From DATGMS01 sp035303945 (GTDB lineage: Bacteria; Bacteroidota; Bacteroidia; Cytophagales; Cyclobacteriaceae): a DNA stretch of 64,000 nucleotides. Every line of letters begins with the position of its first letter. Position 1 is the stretch's first letter. The notes under the pieces were generated by a model. The model ran no database searches, was not told the origin of the DNA, and was given only the letters and a program-made list of their open reading frames with translations. Below are positions 1 through 9,396 of this stretch, piece by piece. The stretch spans positions 1 through 64,000 of the forward strand of contig DATGQZ010000043.1 in the NCBI GenBank assembly GCA_035303945.1. The letters are read 5' to 3'. The translations under genes and the position numbers were made by a program.

Positions 1-794
1 ACGCTGTCTTCGTGCTCGATTAATGTCCATTCAAAGGATTTCTTAGAGCCATATACATCAAAGCTTTCCCTATACTGCCTTGCTGTATTAAACAGAGATC
101 TGGTTACTTCAGCAGAAAGATCGGAATCTTTCAGCTTGATATGGCAGGTCTCAATGGCAAAGGGCGAGCCATATTTTTCTATTAGGTTGTCGTCTATTTT
201 GCCGGATCCAAAGCAGGATACATACTCCGCCTGCGCTTTGGGTAGGGCTAAGACTGGACCGACGCAGTGGGTAGCATAATGCATCGGTGGTAGTCCTTCC
301 CAATAGCCGGGCCACCCAGCCATTTCCTGCTGGTGGGAAGCCCTTAAGAACTGGATTTTACCCAACTCCCCTTTTTCATACATCTCTTTGACAAAGAGGA
401 ATTCACGGCTATAGATCACCGTCTCCATCATCATATAAGTAAGGCCGGTTCTTTCTGTCTCTTCTACGATCTGCCGACATTCTTCTACCGTGGTAGCCAT
501 AGGCACTGTGCAAGCCACATGCTTCCCAGCTCTAAGGGCCTTCAACGTTTGCTCAGCATGGTTTTGAATGGGGGTATTGATATGAACTGCATCGATCTCG
601 GGATCCTTCAGTAGCTCATCGTAGTCCGTATATCGCTTGTCAATTCCGAATGCATCTCCTATTTCATCGACCTTTTCTTTGGTTCTTTGGCAGATGGCAT
701 ACATCTCTGCAAAGGGATGCTTTTGATAAATGGGGATAAACTCCGCACCAAAGCCCAAACCGATAATGGCAATCTTAAACTTCTTTTCGCTCAT
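1..794 (-). CDS. Gfo/Idh/MocA family oxidoreductase, 3' end cut by window edge
   Basis: The reading frame opens with ATG at 794 and stays open to base 1, so only about 264 residues are visible. The N-terminus reads KIAIIGLGFGAEFIPIY, a Rossmann NAD(P)-binding loop, and the segment EIDAVHINTPIQNHAEQTL is typical of Gfo/Idh/MocA dehydrogenases, which oxidise sugars or cyclitols with NAD(P). Where most members have EKP with the catalytic Lys, this one has HVACTVPMAT, so that Lys is missing. It follows a TIM-barrel epimerase gene by 38 bases on the same strand and probably shares its transcript. No signal peptide is seen, so it is probably cytoplasmic. The family is certain; the substrate is unknown. 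Confidence 0.9.
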   Translation of the reverse strand, partial: MSEKKFKIAIIGLGFGAEFIPIYQKHPFAEMYAICQRTKEKVDEIGDAFGIDKRYTDYDELLKDPEIDAVHINTPIQNHAEQTLKALRAGKHVACTVPMATTVEECRQIVEETERTGLTYMMMETVIYSREFLFVKEMYEKGELGKIQFLRASHQQEMAGWPGYWEGLPPMHYATHCVGPVLALPKAQAEYVSCFGSGKIDDNLIEKYGSPFAIETCHIKLKDSDLSAEVTRSLFNTARQYRESFDVYGSKKSFEWTLIEHEDS

Positions 795-832
795 GGTTTA
801 TTTTAGATTTTTGTTTAATTGAAAAGGTAAAT

Positions 833-1693
833 TTAACTATCTGCCCATTTTTTCAAAAACTTAAAGCCTTCTCTAGCAAACTCATCTTGGCTGGGCACCA
901 AAGGTCTCCAGATACACACCGCGCCGGCAAGCTCCTTAATTTCTGGAGTAAAGCTTTCAATCGACACTACCCCTTTGTAATTCACTGCCTCTAAACCTCT
1001 CTTATAGGCATCCCAGCGTGTTTGCCCTGTACCGGGTGTTCCTCGATAGTTCTCAGAAACCTGAACGTGGATTAGCTTATCCCCCACCCGTTCTATGGCC
1101 AACTCGATATTCGGCTCCTCGATGTTCATATGAAAAGCATCAAGCAGCACTTTGGCAGCGGAATGGTTGATGTCGTCGATCAGTCGCATAAGGTCCTCTG
1201 AATTGTTGATCAGGTCGGTTTCAAAACGATTCAAAGCTTCTATGGCGATTTCCAAGCCTCGGGATTCCGCCATTTGGCACACTTTGTAAAGGTTGTTAAC
1301 CGCCCTATCCCATTCCACTTTCTTCTGCTCTGTTGATACCAGCCGCGCTTTGCCTACGGCGGAATACATGGGGCCAGCTACAAATTTTGCCCCCAATGCT
1401 GCCGTGATTTCAAAACAGGCTTCTATATAGTCAAAGCTGTTTTTATGAAAGGTAGGATCTTCATGGGTGAGATCCCGGCTGGTACCAAAAGCGCCGCAGA
1501 TGATCGGTTTTAAACCATGTTCATCCAGTGCCTCCTTTACCTTTTTTGGATTAATTAAACTTGGATCTTCTATGGGTATTTCAACAGCGTCGTAGCCCAT
1601 AGATTTAATTTTTGGAAACAATGATACCGTATCGGTATTAAAGGGTGAGGTCCATAACCAGGTGCTCACCCCTAAACTAATGTCTAAGCTCAT
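833..1693 (-). CDS. Ketose 3-epimerase-like TIM-barrel sugar isomerase
   Basis: This 286-residue xylose-isomerase-like TIM barrel resembles D-psicose (allulose)/D-tagatose 3-epimerases. From the ATG at 1693, the likely metal and catalytic residues are Glu152 (in IEALNRFE), Asp185 (in LLDAFHMNIEE), His209 and Glu246 (in SIESF). FHMNIEE and the PGTGQTRW loop are shared with Agrobacterium psicose epimerase as I remember it. An in-frame TTG at 1705 would extend the protein by four residues, but it overlaps the end of the upstream gene; the ATG lies 4 bases past that stop and is preferred. It sits between a large secreted dehydrogenase and a Gfo/Idh/MocA gene on the same strand, which fits a role in isomerising keto-sugars. 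The exact sugar is not known. Confidence 0.85.
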   Translation of the reverse strand: MSLDISLGVSTWLWTSPFNTDTVSLFPKIKSMGYDAVEIPIEDPSLINPKKVKEALDEHGLKPIICGAFGTSRDLTHEDPTFHKNSFDYIEACFEITAALGAKFVAGPMYSAVGKARLVSTEQKKVEWDRAVNNLYKVCQMAESRGLEIAIEALNRFETDLINNSEDLMRLIDDINHSAAKVLLDAFHMNIEEPNIELAIERVGDKLIHVQVSENYRGTPGTGQTRWDAYKRGLEAVNYKGVVSIESFTPEIKELAGAVCIWRPLVPSQDEFAREGFKFLKKWADS

Positions 1694-1697
1694 AAAT

Positions 1698-4600
1698 TTA
1701 TTCAACAGTCATAATACCATTCATAATTCTCCAGTGACCGGGAACTGTACAGATATAGGGATAGTCACCGGGTTCACTGGGTGCTGTGAACACCAGGCTC
1801 TCGCTACCCTCAGGATCTACCAATCGCGTGGCTACAATCACCTCCGGCATCTTAGGCACATACTGTTGCTCCGCTCCTTTTGGATCTCGGGCTAGGTCAT
1901 CGGCAGCCTTGCCTACTTTTTCCAAAGAACCCTTTTGAATGATCAGCATGTTATGTTGCATAAAGTCCTGGTTCTCAAAGTCAATAGTTACCTGTTGTCC
2001 CGCCTTCACTTTGAAATTGGCTTTATCGAACTTCATCTCATGAGGGATCACGCCCATCTTGATGACCACGGCACCGGCCGCGGAGGATGAAGTGGATGCC
2101 GCTTCAGCTATTTGACCTCTGTCACCATCAGCCAATGAGGGGTCCTTAAGACTAAGAGAAGACTCTCTTCCCATTCTTCCTCTGAACCAGAAGTTTCCGC
2201 TGTATTCTCCCACATTGTCATCGCCTTGGTTATCAAAGCCCGCACGCACACGTTCAGGACGTAAAGGCGCTGGGAACAATGCAGGTGCTTGCGTTTTACC
2301 CACGTTTTTACCATTAATCTCCAAGGTCATTGCCCCTCCATCCAATAAGCTGGCAGTAACAGCAAACTGCTGATCGGGAAGGTTTGTCGCACGTACTTGA
2401 TAGGCTTGGCCATTTTGCTTTACCAGCCAGATAAGGGCGTTGTTTTGCACATATAAGCTGTAACCATTGGCTTTGCCCCCTTGGGCTACAATCACCCCTT
2501 CCAGAGGCTCTTCTCCCTTGCTGACAACCGCATTGATAATAATCTCCTTGCCTGTAACATCCGGAGGAAACTGCAATTGTGCCCGTCTATCCAAAGGATA
2601 TTGTTCTGACAATAGCCCCTTTACCACCCTCTCAGAAAGGTTTAATAAAGAGTCAGCTTTTGACGCGGGTTGATTTTGCTTGGCCATCTCGGTAAAGGCA
2701 GAAGGGTGACTTAGAGCGGAAGCAAACAAGGCTTGGGGCAGGTAAGCATCCTTAGCGTTGTCTTCGTTTTCCGCTGCCTTAAGCAATGCCTGAGCGGCTT
2801 TATCTGAAGAAGGAATATTGGCTACGGCCAAAAATGCTGCCTTCCGGAGATTTAGATCCTCCGCGTTCAAGAGGTCGGCTTTTAGGATGGCATCCAAGGT
2901 AGTTTCATTAGGAGGCAGCACGCGTAGCGCATTTTTCCTTACACTTATTGCTGGATGGGACAGGGCCTTGATGGCCACATCCATAGCCTCTCTATTCGAA
3001 CCGTCAAGAAGACCCAAACCGTGTAAGGTCCACAGTGCATGTACCGCAGGGCTGTTCAAACCGATTTCATCCACCTCTTGGTTGTTGATAATATCGTATA
3101 GATCCTTAACAAGTTCTTTGTTTTGGGTTTCTACAATCAGCCTTTGGGCAGTAGTTCTCCAGAACATATTGTCGCTTTTCAGACCATTGATCAGGTCTTT
3201 TTTGCTGTTTCTGCCCATTGAGACGGGCTTGTACTTTTTCTCACCTTTGTAAGAAATTCTGTAGATACGACCATGCTTAGCATCTCTTAGGGGGTTAATA
3301 TAAGCATTGCCTGCGCCATTTTCAAAGCCTTTGGGAGTGGGGTTGTGCTGAATGATAAAGTTGTACCAATCTGCCACCCAAAGCGCACCGTCGGGACCCA
3401 CTTCTGCATGCACAGGAGCAAACCATTCGTCGGAGCTGGCCAAGATATTAAAACCGTTTTTCTCTTTGTAGCCAGACCCTTCTCTTTCGATGATGGCATT
3501 GTGCAATACCCTGCCCGTAGGTTCTGCTACAAAGGCGATCCTGTTCCAATATTTCTTAGGAAAGTTTCTAGCAGTATAGAAATTATGACCTGCTGCTGCA
3601 GTATAACCTCCATGCCAGTCGACCTGACGCAAGAATGGAGTCACATGTGGCATGTCATAATGGGAATCAATACCATGAACGGCGTTGCTGGATCCTCCAA
3701 TAACAGGTCGTTTCAAGTAATGGTTAGGCATGGCCAGGTAGGCGCTGTGTTGTCCATTGGCGGTGGAGATAAACACATCAAAATCTTCTGTAAATCCTAA
3801 GCCCCAGGTGTTGTTGCTGGTTTGCCCTAGGTACTGCAGGTTTTCCCCGTCCGGATCAAATTTGTAGATGCCTTGGCTAAAAGAAATACGCTTGCCACTA
3901 ACCTCTCCATTGAAGCCCGCATATCCCATTACACCCCAGATTTTGTTATCTAGGCCGTACTTTAAAGTGGAAGGGCCTGCGTGGGTATCACTTTGGGACC
4001 AGCCACTCATGATGATTTCTTTTACATCAGCTTTGTCATCTCCATCTGTATCTTTTAGGAAAAGAAAATGGGGAGCCATAGAGACGATGACGCCACCGTT
4101 GGCAAATACAAGGCTGGAAGGAATATTCAAACTGTCAGCGAAAATGGTAATTTTGTCGGCTTTGCCGTCTCCGTCTGTATCTTCAAGAATCTTAATCCGG
4201 TCATTGCCTCCTTCTTTTCTGACTTCATTGGGATAATCCAAAGTTTCGACTACAAACAGCCGTCCTCGTTCATCCCAGGCCATGGTCATGGGATTGACAA
4301 TATCAGGCTCTGAGGCGAAAAGCTCGATTTCGAAGTCCACCGGAACCTGGATTAACTTCATGGACTCCTCAGGCGACAAAGGCTGTTGGAACCGTGGGGC
4401 TGGATCCCTGTTTTCATAATTAGGAATATCAGCATCTTCAAAAGAAGGCTGAGGGATGTTGTAGTCCGCTACCTGTTTGGCTACTTTCTCTCCTACTGCC
4501 CAAAGCACGCCATTGGCTACCAAGTCATGAAATTCGGGTTTACTCCAGGTTCTTTCGTCATGGCCATAGGCGGTATAGAACACGCGGCCTTTACCTTGTT

Positions 4601-5195
4601 CCCTCACCCAAGTATAAGGCTCTCGATGGTCGCCTTCTACCCTTTCCATAAGTACCGTCATGTCATCATTTAGCTCGCTGTGCACATAGGTTTCATCCCA
4701 TGTTTCAAACTGGCTGATTCTAGCCATGACGGGGTGTTCCGCATTTACAATATCGACCGTAAAGTCTCCTTCACCATGGGATTTGAACTGACCTCCCACT
4801 GCTTGCACATACCAATCAGAATTTCTAAAGCAAAAGGATGCGCTGTGAATGGGAATCAGCGCTTTACCGCTCTCCACATAATTTTTTAAAGCCTTTTCTT
4901 GCTCAGGCGTAATTTCGTCATGATTGGCATAAATCATTATCCCATCATATTTGAACAAGGTCTCCTCATTAAGGTCGTTAGGGTCAGAGGTGTAGGTCAA
5001 GCTGATGCCGTGTTGGAAAAGCGGCATGGCCAATATGGGCATCAACTTTTCTGAGTCATGGTGCTTGCTGTCATGGCCCAAAAAAAGGATTTCCACCCGC
5101 CGAGGATCATCAGACAGACCCGATTGGGAGGCTTTGGTATTGCAGCCAGCCAAAACCCAGCCTGAAAAAATCAATAAATACAGAAGATTTTTCAT
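1698..5195 (-). CDS. Multidomain lipoprotein: ThuA, PVC-type dehydrogenase, HEAT, LamG-like, cupredoxin
   Basis: This is a 1165-residue exported protein with a lipobox LAGC at Cys18. In order I see a ThuA-like domain (about 33-235), a PVC-type membrane-bound dehydrogenase propeller (about 280-660) with DTDGDGKADK and DTDGDDKAD calcium-type loops, HEAT-like helices (about 665-880), a LamG-like beta region (about 905-1035), and a C-terminal azurin/plastocyanin-like domain. The type 1 copper ligands are visible as His1081, Cys1149, His1154 and Met1158 (C-x4-H-x3-M). Relatives often end in a CxxCH heme domain; none is present here. The likely role is oxidation of a sugar or glycoside on the cell surface or in the periplasm, passing electrons to copper. 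It is first of a run with the epimerase and a Gfo/Idh/MocA dehydrogenase. The substrate is unknown. Confidence 0.88.
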   Translation of the reverse strand: MKNLLYLLIFSGWVLAGCNTKASQSGLSDDPRRVEILFLGHDSKHHDSEKLMPILAMPLFQHGISLTYTSDPNDLNEETLFKYDGIMIYANHDEITPEQEKALKNYVESGKALIPIHSASFCFRNSDWYVQAVGGQFKSHGEGDFTVDIVNAEHPVMARISQFETWDETYVHSELNDDMTVLMERVEGDHREPYTWVREQGKGRVFYTAYGHDERTWSKPEFHDLVANGVLWAVGEKVAKQVADYNIPQPSFEDADIPNYENRDPAPRFQQPLSPEESMKLIQVPVDFEIELFASEPDIVNPMTMAWDERGRLFVVETLDYPNEVRKEGGNDRIKILEDTDGDGKADKITIFADSLNIPSSLVFANGGVIVSMAPHFLFLKDTDGDDKADVKEIIMSGWSQSDTHAGPSTLKYGLDNKIWGVMGYAGFNGEVSGKRISFSQGIYKFDPDGENLQYLGQTSNNTWGLGFTEDFDVFISTANGQHSAYLAMPNHYLKRPVIGGSSNAVHGIDSHYDMPHVTPFLRQVDWHGGYTAAAGHNFYTARNFPKKYWNRIAFVAEPTGRVLHNAIIEREGSGYKEKNGFNILASSDEWFAPVHAEVGPDGALWVADWYNFIIQHNPTPKGFENGAGNAYINPLRDAKHGRIYRISYKGEKKYKPVSMGRNSKKDLINGLKSDNMFWRTTAQRLIVETQNKELVKDLYDIINNQEVDEIGLNSPAVHALWTLHGLGLLDGSNREAMDVAIKALSHPAISVRKNALRVLPPNETTLDAILKADLLNAEDLNLRKAAFLAVANIPSSDKAAQALLKAAENEDNAKDAYLPQALFASALSHPSAFTEMAKQNQPASKADSLLNLSERVVKGLLSEQYPLDRRAQLQFPPDVTGKEIIINAVVSKGEEPLEGVIVAQGGKANGYSLYVQNNALIWLVKQNGQAYQVRATNLPDQQFAVTASLLDGGAMTLEINGKNVGKTQAPALFPAPLRPERVRAGFDNQGDDNVGEYSGNFWFRGRMGRESSLSLKDPSLADGDRGQIAEAASTSSSAAGAVVIKMGVIPHEMKFDKANFKVKAGQQVTIDFENQDFMQHNMLIIQKGSLEKVGKAADDLARDPKGAEQQYVPKMPEVIVATRLVDPEGSESLVFTAPSEPGDYPYICTVPGHWRIMNGIMTVE

Positions 5196-5359
5196 AGAAG
5201 CATTTTGGTAAGTTTAGTGTTAATTTGACATTTAATTATCCGAGGCTAATTTGTAAATTTTTTTCAAGAAAAACCTTATTTCTACAGCAAATTTTAATAA
5301 TCTTAGCCATTTATTCATTTCTAGGACCTAGAGCATACATATTATTTGACGTTCAGCAT

Positions 5360-6382
5360 ATGAGACAAACTTTTAATTTGGCATCTGACAAGGAGATTCG
5401 ATGGGGCGTAATCGGAGTAGGAAATGTGTGTGAGGTCAAAAGTGCGCCGGCAATGAACTTGGTTCCCAACTCCAAGCTTGTAGCCGTAATGCGCCGGGAT
5501 GCGCAAAAAGCAAAAGCTTATGCAGAAAAGCATCAGGTCGCCAAATGGTATGATGATGCGGATCAGTTGATCAACGATTCTGAAGTCAACGCCATCTACA
5601 TCGCAACTCCACCCCATGTCCATGCAGCCTATACAAAAAAAGCTGCTGAAGCAGGAAAGCCTGTTTATGTAGAAAAGCCTATGGCAAGGACCTATCAGGA
5701 ATGTCTTGAAATGATAGCGGCCTGTGAAAAAGCAGCAGTTCCCTTGTATGTAGCTTATTACAGAAGAACCTTACCTAATTTTTTGAAGATTAAGGCGCTT
5801 GTGGAAAGTGGAGCCATTGGTGAGGTCAGGTTGGTGAACATACAGATGAACCAGACCAAGGATACCAATATCATTATGTCCAACAAAACCAATTGGCGGG
5901 TGGATCCCACTATTGCCGGTGGCGGCTATTTCTATGATCTGGCGAGCCATCAACTGGATTTCCTTGACTTTGTATTTGGTCCAATCAAATCCGCCAAAGG
6001 CATTTCTTCCAATCAAGCCGGCGTTTATGAAGCGGAAGACATTGTCACAGCAGCCTTTGAATTTGAAAATGGGGTGATGGGAGTTGGCAGCTGGTGTTTT
6101 ACCACTGCAAAATCAGCCAATAAAGATTTGACCACTATTGTCGGAAGCAGGGGCCAAATCAGCTATTCTACATTTGGGCAACCCCATGTGCTTCTTGAAA
6201 CGGATGAAAAAGGTTTGCAGCGGTTTGAATTTGAGCTGCCAAAGCATATACAATATTTTCTTATCGAAAGTATCGTCAATGAGCTACTCGGAAAGGGCCA
6301 ATGTCCCAGTACGGGAATTACTGCTGCAAGAACAAATTGGGCGATTCAGCAGATAGTGTATGGATCGGAGCTGCGCCTATAG
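5360..6382 (+). CDS. Gfo/Idh/MocA family oxidoreductase
   Basis: This 340-residue cytoplasmic NAD(P)-dependent dehydrogenase has the Rossmann motif WGVIGVGNVCE near the N-terminus, the catalytic EKP motif in VYVEKPMART, and GGGYFYDLASHQLD, whose His is expected in the active site. The frame is open from 5225, but the first 45 residues are an unlikely hydrophobic stretch lying in the divergent promoter region. The ATG at 5360 puts the Rossmann motif at the normal distance and is chosen. A second Gfo/Idh/MocA gene follows 45 bases later, so the pair is probably an operon. It is transcribed away from the ThuA/dehydrogenase lipoprotein operon. The substrate is not determined. Confidence 0.9.
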   Translation: MRQTFNLASDKEIRWGVIGVGNVCEVKSAPAMNLVPNSKLVAVMRRDAQKAKAYAEKHQVAKWYDDADQLINDSEVNAIYIATPPHVHAAYTKKAAEAGKPVYVEKPMARTYQECLEMIAACEKAAVPLYVAYYRRTLPNFLKIKALVESGAIGEVRLVNIQMNQTKDTNIIMSNKTNWRVDPTIAGGGYFYDLASHQLDFLDFVFGPIKSAKGISSNQAGVYEAEDIVTAAFEFENGVMGVGSWCFTTAKSANKDLTTIVGSRGQISYSTFGQPHVLLETDEKGLQRFEFELPKHIQYFLIESIVNELLGKGQCPSTGITAARTNWAIQQIVYGSELRL

Positions 6383-6427
6383 AAAAGATAATAGCAAGCA
6401 AATACAACAAAACGCTAAACAAAAGGC

Positions 6428-7456
6428 ATGAACAAAAAAAAAATAGGATTTGGAATTATTGGGACAGGGGCCATTGCCTCACACCACGCTGCAGCGATTA
6501 AAGCTTATGAGGGAAGTGAATTGGTTGCGGTATGCAGTTCTACAGCATCCAGAGCAAAGCAGGCGGAGGAAAAGTTCGGGGTTGTAGCTTACCATGAGCT
6601 AGACCGATTTCTCAGCAATCCTGCCATTGAGGTGGTTTGCATCTGCACCCATAGCGGAGCTCATATGGAACCCGGAATTGCTGCTGCCAAAGCGGGCAAA
6701 CACGTGTTGTTAGAGAAACCCATCGAAGTTAGTCTTGACCGCGCCGATCAGCTGATCGAAGTTTGCAAGGCACAGGGGGTAAAATTGGGTGTCATCTTTC
6801 AGAATCGCTTCAAACCGGGATATTTACAGCTTAAGGAAGCTGTTAGTCAAGGTAAATTGGGGAAGCTGATTATGGGCACAGCAGCAATTAATTGGTATCG
6901 GGATCCCTCCTATTATAACAGCAGCAGTTGGAAAGGAACTTTGGAAGGAGATGGTGGTGCTGCATTAATTAATCAGGGGATCCATACTATTGATTTGTTG
7001 TTGGATGTAATGGGTGATGTGGCATCAGTATATGGACAGGTCAAGACTGTGGTACATAAAATTGAGGGAGAAGATCTGGGAGCAGCCATTCTTAACTTTA
7101 AAAATGGTGCTTTAGGAACGATTACCGGAGGCACTGCACTTTGTCCTGGTTACCCTGAGCGCCTAGAAATATACGGGGAAAAGGGGAGCATCATCTTGGA
7201 AGGTGGAAAGATCCACGCTTGGAATATTGCCGGTGAAGCGACACCTGATAAATTCGCCAACAGCCAGGAAAGCTCTGGGGCCTCAGACCCCATGGCGATC
7301 GACTTTAATCTTCACCTGGCACAGATCAAAGATATGGTAGAAGCCATTCATGAGGGTCGGGAACCTTTAGTAACAGGAGAAATCGGAAAAAAATCGCTAG
7401 CGCTGATCTTAGGAATCTATCAATCCTCCAAGGAGCAAAAGTTGCTTTTCCTCTAG
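6428..7456 (+). CDS. Gfo/Idh/MocA family oxidoreductase
   Basis: This is a 342-residue NAD(P)-dependent dehydrogenase. It begins IGFGIIGTGAIASHHAAAI (Rossmann fold), carries HVLLEKPIEV with the catalytic Lys of EKP, and has GGAALINQGIHTIDLL with the expected active-site His. The start ATG at 6428 lies directly before a run of ten A bases that encodes Lys residues. The gene follows another Gfo/Idh/MocA gene by 45 bases, and the two are only distantly alike, so they probably act on different substrates or successive steps. It converges with the SMP-30 lactonase gene 53 bases downstream. It is probably cytoplasmic. Confidence 0.9.
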   Translation: MNKKKIGFGIIGTGAIASHHAAAIKAYEGSELVAVCSSTASRAKQAEEKFGVVAYHELDRFLSNPAIEVVCICTHSGAHMEPGIAAAKAGKHVLLEKPIEVSLDRADQLIEVCKAQGVKLGVIFQNRFKPGYLQLKEAVSQGKLGKLIMGTAAINWYRDPSYYNSSSWKGTLEGDGGAALINQGIHTIDLLLDVMGDVASVYGQVKTVVHKIEGEDLGAAILNFKNGALGTITGGTALCPGYPERLEIYGEKGSIILEGGKIHAWNIAGEATPDKFANSQESSGASDPMAIDFNLHLAQIKDMVEAIHEGREPLVTGEIGKKSLALILGIYQSSKEQKLLFL

Positions 7457-7509
7457 CATAATTCAACCCACCACTGGCCGCTGTTGTTCAGGGTCAGTGA
7501 TGGGAAAAT

Positions 7510-8382
7510 TTAAAAAGGATAGGTATATACGGGCTGCCCTTTTACTTTTACTTTAGCTAAGAAGACATCGCCGCTTTGCGGATATTGCTGAAGTTGTTCT
7601 TGGCTAAGATTTTCGCTGGCCGTGGTAATTAGTAGTTGATCCAGTTTGGGACCCACAAATGCGCAGGAGGTTACATTAGGTACAGGCACTTCAATTTTTT
7701 CCAAACATTCACCCGTGTGGGGATTCCATCTGTAAACCCCAAAACCACCATAATGGGCTATCCAAAGCATACCTTCTTCATCTATGGCCATTCCGTCAGG
7801 ACTGCCCATATTATCTGGTATTTCAATAACAGTGCGATCTAAAGCGATATCACCCGCTTCCGCATTGAAGTGATAGGCTTGAACCTTTTTAGTTGGTGTA
7901 TCAATATAGTAGAAGGTCCGATCATCTGCTGTCCACGCTAGCCCATTAGAAATGGTAACGTCAGTGACCTTGCGGCTCACGCTATGATCAGTATTGATAC
8001 AATAAAGGCTAGCGGCACCTTCTTGGATATTTAAGGCCATGGTCCCGACCCAGATCCTTCCCTGACTGTCGCAGGCGCCATCATTACAGCGGTGATTAGG
8101 GTAGTTTTTTTCCACGTCCACCAGCCAATCCAATGTTCCATTCTCCAGATCAAAGCGAGCCAGGCTTCTGTCTAATGCTAAAATCACGTTATTATTCCTT
8201 GCCTGAATCACCATGGTGACACGATAGTCGAAGCTCCAGGTGTTGATGGCTCGGCTGTTGATGTTACACTCATAAAGAATCCCTCTTTCAATATCTACCC
8301 AAAAACAGCTGTTTCTTTCCTTGTGCCAAAGAGGCCCTTCAGCCAAAATACATTGAGAGGGAAATAAGGTTTCAATTTGCAT
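7510..8382 (-). CDS. SMP-30/gluconolactonase/LRE family sugar lactonase
   Basis: This 290-residue six-bladed propeller enzyme belongs to the SMP-30/gluconolactonase family, which hydrolyses aldonolactones formed when sugars are oxidised at C1. The metal ligands of the family are all present: Glu15 in AEGPLW, Asn100 in HRCNDGACD, Asn146 in SNGLAW and Asp196 in SPDGMA. There is no signal peptide, so it is probably cytoplasmic. It lies after, and converges on, two Gfo/Idh/MocA dehydrogenases whose products could include lactones, and shares its strand with the TIM-barrel gene 126 bases upstream. It could be a gluconolactonase or arabinonolactonase; sequence alone does not decide. Confidence 0.88.
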   Translation of the reverse strand: MQIETLFPSQCILAEGPLWHKERNSCFWVDIERGILYECNINSRAINTWSFDYRVTMVIQARNNNVILALDRSLARFDLENGTLDWLVDVEKNYPNHRCNDGACDSQGRIWVGTMALNIQEGAASLYCINTDHSVSRKVTDVTISNGLAWTADDRTFYYIDTPTKKVQAYHFNAEAGDIALDRTVIEIPDNMGSPDGMAIDEEGMLWIAHYGGFGVYRWNPHTGECLEKIEVPVPNVTSCAFVGPKLDQLLITTASENLSQEQLQQYPQSGDVFLAKVKVKGQPVYTYPF

Positions 8383-8508
8383 GTAGTAATGATTTAGTAA
8401 TAAGTTAGTCGTGTGACGGTCGATAGGATGATAAATGGGAGGAATTTGGCCTTCTATTTGAAATTCTTAACCAATACTACAAGACCACGCTCCGCTTTTT
8501 CTTGGCGC

Positions 8509-9396
8509 TTAGGATCCCCAGTACTCCTTCACTTTTCGGTTGAGGAAAGACACGCTTCGCTCCAACTGATCCATGCCATCCACTCCATCTTCTATACTGA
8601 TCCAACTGTCAAAGCCCACTCTTTTCAATTCGGCAAAGATGGCATCATAGTCATTTAAGCCCTTTCCAATTTCCCCATGTGCGAGGCGCTTGGCATAGCC
8701 TACTGCCCCACCTTCCTCTTTACGTAGATCCTCTATGGTTCCTTCTTTTAAATAGCGGTCGCTGGCATGCATGGTGACAACACGATGGGAAACTTTTTTG
8801 AGCAATTCTATTGGATCTTCACCCGCCAAGAAAGTATTGCTAGGGTCATAGTTTACGCCAAAGTTGGGATGATCAATGGCTTCTACCAGTTGGGTGAAGA
8901 CATCCATTTTTTGCGCAAATTCAGGATATTCCCAAAAATCATCCTTATAGTGGTTTTCTAATATAAGCGTAATGCCCTTTTCCGCTGCATAAGGCAAGCA
9001 TTCTTCAATCGATGCAGCGGCAAACTCAATCCCTTGGGCCACCGACAGTTCTGGCCGTCGTTGACCGGAAAGCACTCTACAGTAACTGCCTCCCAAAGCA
9101 TATGTCATATCGATCCAGTATTTCTGTTTTTCGACCTGAGCCTGACGAAACGCCTTATCGGGATGCGTAAAGTCGGGTGAACAGCACATCATTGAAATAG
9201 ATTTGCCATGGGCTTCAACTTTTTCCCGGAAACTGCTCCATTTGGTTTTATCCTGCATTTCTAGAAATCCGGCATACCATTCCAGTCCTTGCACATCCAA
9301 TTTTACGGCAAGGTTGATCCACTCCTCTAGACGCATCGTTCCGTCTTTGCAAAGGGCATTCATAAAGGCTTTAGGAAATACTGCTATTTTAGGCAT
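8509..9396 (-). CDS. Sugar phosphate isomerase/epimerase family TIM barrel
   Basis: This 295-residue xylose-isomerase-like TIM barrel has likely metal ligands Glu147 (ILENHY), Asp184 (VNYDPSN), His210 (VTMHASD) and Glu269 (SIEDG). It has no signal peptide and is probably cytoplasmic. The family includes hydroxypyruvate isomerases, ketose 3-epimerases, inosose isomerases and dehydratases, and C-glycoside or 3-keto-sugar enzymes, so no product name is safe. It is co-directional with the lactonase gene downstream and close to three Gfo/Idh/MocA dehydrogenases, which fits isomerisation of an oxidised sugar. Confidence 0.82.
   Translation of the reverse strand: MPKIAVFPKAFMNALCKDGTMRLEEWINLAVKLDVQGLEWYAGFLEMQDKTKWSSFREKVEAHGKSISMMCCSPDFTHPDKAFRQAQVEKQKYWIDMTYALGGSYCRVLSGQRRPELSVAQGIEFAAASIEECLPYAAEKGITLILENHYKDDFWEYPEFAQKMDVFTQLVEAIDHPNFGVNYDPSNTFLAGEDPIELLKKVSHRVVTMHASDRYLKEGTIEDLRKEEGGAVGYAKRLAHGEIGKGLNDYDAIFAELKRVGFDSWISIEDGVDGMDQLERSVSFLNRKVKEYWGS

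Noticed and set aside
5225..5359. N-terminal extension of the Gfo/Idh/MocA gene at 5360
   Set aside because: The 45 extra residues are hydrophobic, lie in a divergent promoter region and have no counterpart before the Rossmann motif of the family.
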